A DNA stretch of 64,000 bases from Neobacillus drentensis NBRC 102427. Lineage in GTDB: Bacteria; Bacillota; Bacilli; Bacillales; Cytobacillaceae. The notes under the pieces were generated by a model. It searched no databases. It saw only the letters and a list, made by a program, of their open reading frames with translations, and was not told the origin of the DNA. Positions 60,245-64,000 of the stretch are shown one piece after another (the first letter of the stretch is position 1; each line of letters begins with the position of its first letter). Where the stretch lies: NCBI RefSeq assembly GCF_001591445.1, contig NZ_BCUX01000019.1, positions 36,589 to 100,588 on the forward strand, read 5' to 3'. The translations under genes and the position numbers were made by a program.

Positions 60245-61477
60245 TTAAAATCTTGTTGCTCGATTGTTTCTGTTTGGCCATCCTGCAAATGGGAAAGCTC
60301 TTTGGTTGTCTTCATTTGCTGGTTCACCTGCAAAACGAAAAACTTTTTTCTCCTGCTCTTTTTGTTTCCATACATTTTGACTGCTGCTATTCGTGTTGGT
60401 ATCATTCGTTTTGGTCTCTACTTTATTTTCTGGTTTCTTCGTTGCCTGATTTTGTATAGAAAAAGTTTTAACAGGATTGGAAGCATCTTGTGTTTTCGTT
60501 GATTTTACTTCACTATTTTGTAATTTTAACGGTGGTGCTGGCGTATTATCATTGTTTTGAAATGATACTGATTCTTTTACAGGTTTTATTTCTATTGATT
60601 GATCACTTTCTTTTGACTTACTCGATTTAGTTTCTTCAGACTTTTTATCTCGAGTGCTCTGCTCCTTGGACTTTTTCATTTCAGAAGAAGTTTTTGACGA
60701 ATCCTTTTCTTCAGCATGTGATGATTTTTTAGTCTTAACAGGAGTCGAAAAAGTTTCATCCTTGGTTTGAACCATTGTAGCCTCAATCTTAATTGGCTGT
60801 GACCAAACCATTGTATTGTTCGATTCTTCCATAACTATCGCATCTTGCTTTTTATCATTTTTCTCGTTTTTCTCGGATTTTTGTTTTTTATCTGAGTTTT
60901 TGGTATCATCTTTTGATTCTGACTTTGATTTCTCTTCTTTTTTGGAATCATCTTTATCACCAGAAGAAGATGATTTATCCTTTGAATCCTTATCATTATC
61001 AGAGTTTTTATTGTTCTTTTCTTTTTCATTTGATGATGACTTCTTATCAGTCTCGTCTTTAATAAACCCTTTGAGGATGTTGGCTACATGTGTTAATTTA
61101 ATTAAAATTCGCTCTTCACCATTAATTAAAGTAGCAAAGTCTTCATCGATTTCGCTTAACACACCAGTAAATCGTTGTTTGTTAATACTCAAAATCGTTA
61201 CCCACGTATGTTGAAAAGATTGGAGTAGGTCTACTAAGCTTTGTGTTTTCTGAAAATTTGCCGTTGTTTTCTCAGGCTGAAACTTTCTTGTATTTTTTGT
61301 AATGGCTTGAATTTTATCGATGTTATAATAAAAAATGTAATTATTTTCAGTTTCTAACACTACATGGTCTGCTTCAACACCGATTAGTTTTCCTTTAAAA
61401 ATATCTTCACCTACAAATAGATTTACTTCAAAGCCCTTTAATAAATCCAATGCAGCTGAAAATTTATCTCCACCCAT
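60245..61477 (-). CDS. CotB-like spore coat protein with Ser/Lys-rich tail
   Basis: 410 residues. Two Sm-like modules (about 12-60 FEVNLFVGEDIFKGKLIGVE; 82-135 HTWVTILSINKQRFTGVLSE) precede a long low-complexity part (about 145-340) rich in Ser, Lys, Asp and Glu, then a tail rich in Asn, Gln and aromatics (RFAGEPANEDNQRAFPFAGW). The plan matches CotB: barrel repeats followed by a Ser/Lys tail that CotH phosphorylates. It lacks the RGGPES signature kept by the next gene, so paralogue roles may have split. AAGGAGG precedes the ATG. Confidence 0.75.
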   Translation of the reverse strand: MGGDKFSAALDLLKGFEVNLFVGEDIFKGKLIGVEADHVVLETENNYIFYYNIDKIQAITKNTRKFQPEKTTANFQKTQSLVDLLQSFQHTWVTILSINKQRFTGVLSEIDEDFATLINGEERILIKLTHVANILKGFIKDETDKKSSSNEKEKNNKNSDNDKDSKDKSSSSGDKDDSKKEEKSKSESKDDTKNSDKKQKSEKNEKNDKKQDAIVMEESNNTMVWSQPIKIEATMVQTKDETFSTPVKTKKSSHAEEKDSSKTSSEMKKSKEQSTRDKKSEETKSSKSKESDQSIEIKPVKESVSFQNNDNTPAPPLKLQNSEVKSTKTQDASNPVKTFSIQNQATKKPENKVETKTNDTNTNSSSQNVWKQKEQEKKVFRFAGEPANEDNQRAFPFAGWPNRNNRATRF

Positions 61478-61535
61478 ATTTAATCCTCCTTAAGTGATAA
61501 TGGGTCGCTCCTCTATTGGAGAAGCGACATGTTTT

Positions 61536-61994
61536 TTATTCGTTATCGTCTTTATCATCGTTCGATGTTTCAACCTTTAGTCCATAGCTGATGTTACGAA
61601 TATGCTTCATGGAGACACGAACAACTTCTTCTTTCAAAATTAGGGAAGCAAAATGTTTATTTGCTTCGCTTAAAACACCCTCGAATGATTCAGGACCCCC
61701 ACGATTAATTCTTACCCATTGAAATCTGATGCTTTCTAATAGACTTACAAAGTTATCAGCTGTTTTAAAATCAAATTTTTCTGGGACCTTTAAGCCGAAC
61801 TTTATATCATCCTTAGAACTTTCTGTAACGCTTTTAATGTGATTTGTTTTATAGTAAACGACGCCATCAGTTTCAGTTAAAAGGACAAAAAAGTCATCAA
61901 GAACAGCTAATAATTTCCCACTCCTTGATTCGGGACCTCCGCGGTCAACCCTGATTGTTTTACCCACAAATAAATTCATCATCTCTTTTTCCAT
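61536..61994 (-). CDS. Short CotB-like protein, two RGGPES modules
   Basis: 152 residues. Two copies of the CotB module: VGKTIRVDRGGPESRSGKLL near residue 10 and WVRINRGGPESFEGVLSEAN near 95, each ending in a HIK/HIR-I stretch (NHIKSVTES, KHIRNISYG). The Ser/Lys-rich tail of classical CotB is missing and the protein ends in a short acidic run. The start at 61994 follows AAGGAGG; 15 codons upstream are not needed. 58 bp separate it from the next CotB-like gene, so they are probably co-expressed in the mother cell. Confidence 0.82.
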   Translation of the reverse strand: MEKEMMNLFVGKTIRVDRGGPESRSGKLLAVLDDFFVLLTETDGVVYYKTNHIKSVTESSKDDIKFGLKVPEKFDFKTADNFVSLLESIRFQWVRINRGGPESFEGVLSEANKHFASLILKEEVVRVSMKHIRNISYGLKVETSNDDKDDNE

Positions 61995-62133
61995 AAAAGA
62001 ATTATCCTCCTTTAAATTAAATAAACATTTACACTGCATCTATATGTATCACGGGATGATGTTGTACTAAAAAAGTAGCCTTTTTTTCCTGTTTTAGGTA
62101 AAAATAGGCAAAAAAAAAGTATATGATTGAGAT

Positions 62134-63219
62134 TCATATACTGTTTACCTTTATAAAAGATGTTAATTCTTCCTTAAGAAAAGCGTTTCTCTTCTTGATA
62201 AAATTAAAAAAAACTTTTTTTTCTTGCTCTAAGGTTGCTGCTGTAGTGCTAATATACGGATCTAGACTAATGTACGGCTTTAACGCATTGAATAGGTCAT
62301 TAATAATCGGTTTTTGTATCTCCAAAGTGAAGTCGTTTTCCAAAATATTAGATAAGATTTCATTATATAGATTTCTAAAGTGTGGATAGTGGAAAAGTCT
62401 TGCTGAAAGTGTGTTATATCCGGTTAATGGAACATAGTCATAATCAAGCTTTCTGCCGTGGAGGTTTCTTCCCCAGGTCCCATCATAATCCCAAGGAGAG
62501 ATCTCATATAATCCAGTTTGGCCATTTTTGTACAAGGCATAATTATGGATAAAGCCATCATAATTTTGAACACATACTGCCGCAGATACCCATCTTAAGT
62601 ATTTCTCAATATCCAATATTTTTGGGATTTCTTTTTCAAAGTCTTCATTACTTAAGGCATTAATCATCGCTATTAACTTTTGTACATCGACCATATCTTC
62701 TTTTTTACCATATTTTAATGTGTATCCTTGGTCTAAACGTTTTTTAATTTCTTTTTTCTTGGTTAATAAGGAGAAATTCGCTCGATTATTGGTTGCATAA
62801 ATAATCGCTCCATCCGGCAAATTTCTTTTTTCAAGCAGATATTGATCAAAAGATTCTATCTCTAAATAGATGCCTTTGTTATATCCATTGACATACAACA
62901 GAACATGCTGGGAGTGAGGAGAAATGACGCCAATACGATCAAAGAAATCGAGCGATAATTTATTCCTACTTAGTGATACATCTGAAAATTCGGCATTGAG
63001 GTGAATCTCATGAGCTTCATTGACCTTATACGGTTTTTGAAAAACTATGCGATAGGATTTTTTCTTCTTATCCCTGATCACATTCCCACGATAGGCTATT
63101 TTAATACTAAAACGATCTTTACCTCTTTTTAATACAGCAGGTACCAATTCATCGTTCCAAATGTCGCTATCCAATTTTCTTAACCACTTCGGATTAATTA
63201 AAATTTCATATTTTAACAC
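62134..63219 (-). CDS. cotH: Spore coat protein kinase CotH
   Basis: 361 residues, the same length as B. subtilis CotH. Near-identical blocks: HEIHLNAEFSDVSLSRNKLS, LDFF, DGAIIYATNNRANFSL, CVQNYDGFIHNYALY (catalytic Asp, about 221) and ISPWDYDGTWGRN (metal-binding Asp, about 244-246). It phosphorylates serines of CotB and CotG in the coat. The GTG at 63219 lies 6 nt after TAGGAGA; an ATG at 63240 would enclose that site. It is divergent from a Ser-Gly repeat protein, as cotH is from cotG. Confidence 0.93.
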   Translation of the reverse strand: MLKYEILINPKWLRKLDSDIWNDELVPAVLKRGKDRFSIKIAYRGNVIRDKKKKSYRIVFQKPYKVNEAHEIHLNAEFSDVSLSRNKLSLDFFDRIGVISPHSQHVLLYVNGYNKGIYLEIESFDQYLLEKRNLPDGAIIYATNNRANFSLLTKKKEIKKRLDQGYTLKYGKKEDMVDVQKLIAMINALSNEDFEKEIPKILDIEKYLRWVSAAVCVQNYDGFIHNYALYKNGQTGLYEISPWDYDGTWGRNLHGRKLDYDYVPLTGYNTLSARLFHYPHFRNLYNEILSNILENDFTLEIQKPIINDLFNALKPYISLDPYISTTAATLEQEKKVFFNFIKKRNAFLKEELTSFIKVNSI

Positions 63220-63389
63220 TTGAATTCTCCTAAATAACATTTTTTTTAGATATATGCATACTCATGGGTGGTTGTGTGTAGAAAATCTAAAATTATGAGT
63301 CTAAAAATATATGATTGTCTATGTCAAATAGATAAAATCATCATAAATTGAAATAGAAAAGTAAAATTTGTTAAGAAAGTGGTGGGAAA

Positions 63390-64000
63390 ATGGTACTAAA
63401 GCTTGATATTGAACAATTACTTTCACAAGCTAAAGAAAACGGTGTAGTAGGTTTTCTAGATAATAATCCTGTTGGTAAAAAAGGTCCAAAAGGAAATCCA
63501 AGTTCAGGTAGTACAGGAACTAGTGGAAGTACTGGCAGTGGAACAAGCGGCAGCGGAAGTACTGGTAGTGGAACATGCGGAAGTGGCAGCACTGGCAGTG
63601 GAACATGCGGAAGCTCAGGAAGTTCAGGAAGTTCAGGAAGTTCAGGAAGTTCAGGAAGTTCAGGAAGCTCAGGAAGTTCAGGAAGTTCAGGAAGTTCAGG
63701 AAGCTCAGGAAGTTCAGGTAGCGGAAGTTCAGGTAGCTCAGGTAGCGGAAAAAAACCTCGCCCTAAAGGCCCTAAAGGAAAAAAAGGAAGCAGCGGAAGT
63801 TCAGGTAGCTCAGGCAGCTCAGGTAGCGGAAGCTCAGGTAGCTCAGGCAGCGGAAGTTCAGGCAGCGGAAGTTCAGGCAGCTCAGGTAGCGGAAGCTCAG
63901 GTAGCTCAGGCAGCGGAAGTTCAGGCAGCTCAGGTAGCGGAAGCTCAGGTAGCTCAGGCAGCGGAAGTTCAGGAAGTTCAGGAAGCTCAGGTAGCTCAGG
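63390..64000 (+). CDS. Ser-Gly repeat protein, CotG-like position (partial)
   Basis: The frame starts at ATG 63390 and is open to the window end (203 residues so far). The N-terminal 28 residues (MVLKLDIEQLLSQAKENG, VVGFLDNNPV) form a short helix-turn head. Then comes KKGPKGN and a run of SGSTGT-like and later SSG units; two cysteines (about 63 and 73, GTCGS); a basic patch KKPRPKGPKGKKG near 120-133; then more SSG/SGSG. It sits divergently 170 bp from cotH. Ser-rich, modular and beside the kinase, it is a candidate CotH substrate like CotG, or a coat filament protein. Confidence 0.75.
   Translation, partial: MVLKLDIEQLLSQAKENGVVGFLDNNPVGKKGPKGNPSSGSTGTSGSTGSGTSGSGSTGSGTCGSGSTGSGTCGSSGSSGSSGSSGSSGSSGSSGSSGSSGSSGSSGSSGSGSSGSSGSGKKPRPKGPKGKKGSSGSSGSSGSSGSGSSGSSGSGSSGSGSSGSSGSGSSGSSGSGSSGSSGSGSSGSSGSGSSGSSGSSGSS
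63500..64000 (+). repeat. Long AGTTCAGGA-type low-complexity repeat
   Basis: Almost 500 bp of 9-bp-like units (AGC/AGT-TCA-GGA/GGT), interrupted by AGCGGA and by the Lys/Pro-rich patch at about 63748-63782. It encodes (Ser-Ser-Gly)n and extends past the window. Such DNA is prone to expansion and contraction. Confidence 0.85.

Noticed and set aside
60816..61214. A rightward Ser/Phe-rich frame of 132 codons
   Set aside because: Antisense of the Ser/Lys/Asp-rich tail of the CotB-like gene, with no start signal.
63371..63592. A leftward proline/leucine-rich frame (LPLVPLPVLP type)
   Set aside because: It is only the antisense reading of the Ser-Gly repeat gene.

Overview
The window looks like a chromosomal segment of an endospore-forming member of the Bacillaceae, closest in flavour to Neobacillus or other soil Bacillus-like genera. 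The evidence is low overall G+C, AGGAGG-type ribosome sites with frequent TTG and GTG starts, Bacillus-type c-di-AMP, TPP and T-box leaders, a sigma-54/RocR-type roc promoter, a class IV PHA locus and a spore-coat cluster. I saw no rRNA, tRNA, CRISPR array, prophage or intact insertion sequence.

Layout. 0-6.5 kb: the end of an MFS transporter, two metallo-beta-lactamase-fold hydrolases, a GC-rich GntR-type regulator that looks imported, a TetR-type regulator, a LysE-type exporter and a YjoB-like AAA ATPase. 6.9-12 kb: a polyhydroxyalkanoate locus, with phaR-phaB-phaC leftward and a second SDR reductase and a thiolase rightward. 12-15.4 kb: small genes, with a deletion scar that fuses the head of a membrane-protein gene to the tail of an arsR-type gene. 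15.6-29.6 kb: a c-di-AMP riboswitch with kimA, then DUF4317, DoxX, TerC, MFS, pentapeptide-repeat, TetM-like GTPase, DUF3231, DUF421 and prolyl aminopeptidase genes. 29.6-33.7 kb: a TPP riboswitch and tenI-thiO-thiS-thiG-thiF, which builds the thiazole half of thiamine. 33.8-38.3 kb: a PAS histidine kinase, two MFS exporters and a gamma-carbonic-anhydrase-like protein. 38.4-42.8 kb: rocA-rocD-rocG behind a near-perfect sigma-54 promoter with two matching upstream palindromes, taking ornithine and proline to glutamate and 2-oxoglutarate. 42.9-59.3 kb: a YtcJ amidohydrolase, a T-box with ilvA, a YebC-family factor, then housekeeping and hypothetical genes. 59.4-64 kb: a spore-coat cluster of three related Sm-like-repeat proteins (two CotB-like, one DUF2642), the CotH kinase and, divergent from it, a Ser-Gly repeat protein running off the window end. 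It sits where cotG lies in B. subtilis.

The main non-genic discoveries are three intergenic arrays of one 52-bp-period repeat family (6539, 24522 and 49338). All lie between convergent genes, all can fold into the same 11-7-11 hairpin, and one shows compensatory base changes. There are also seven scattered copies of a 13-bp GGTGTCAGGCACC motif, confined to the right half, a candidate ~100-nt small RNA at 54.87-54.97 kb, and two genes (phaC and tenI) whose best start codon by ribosome site and homology is ATT.
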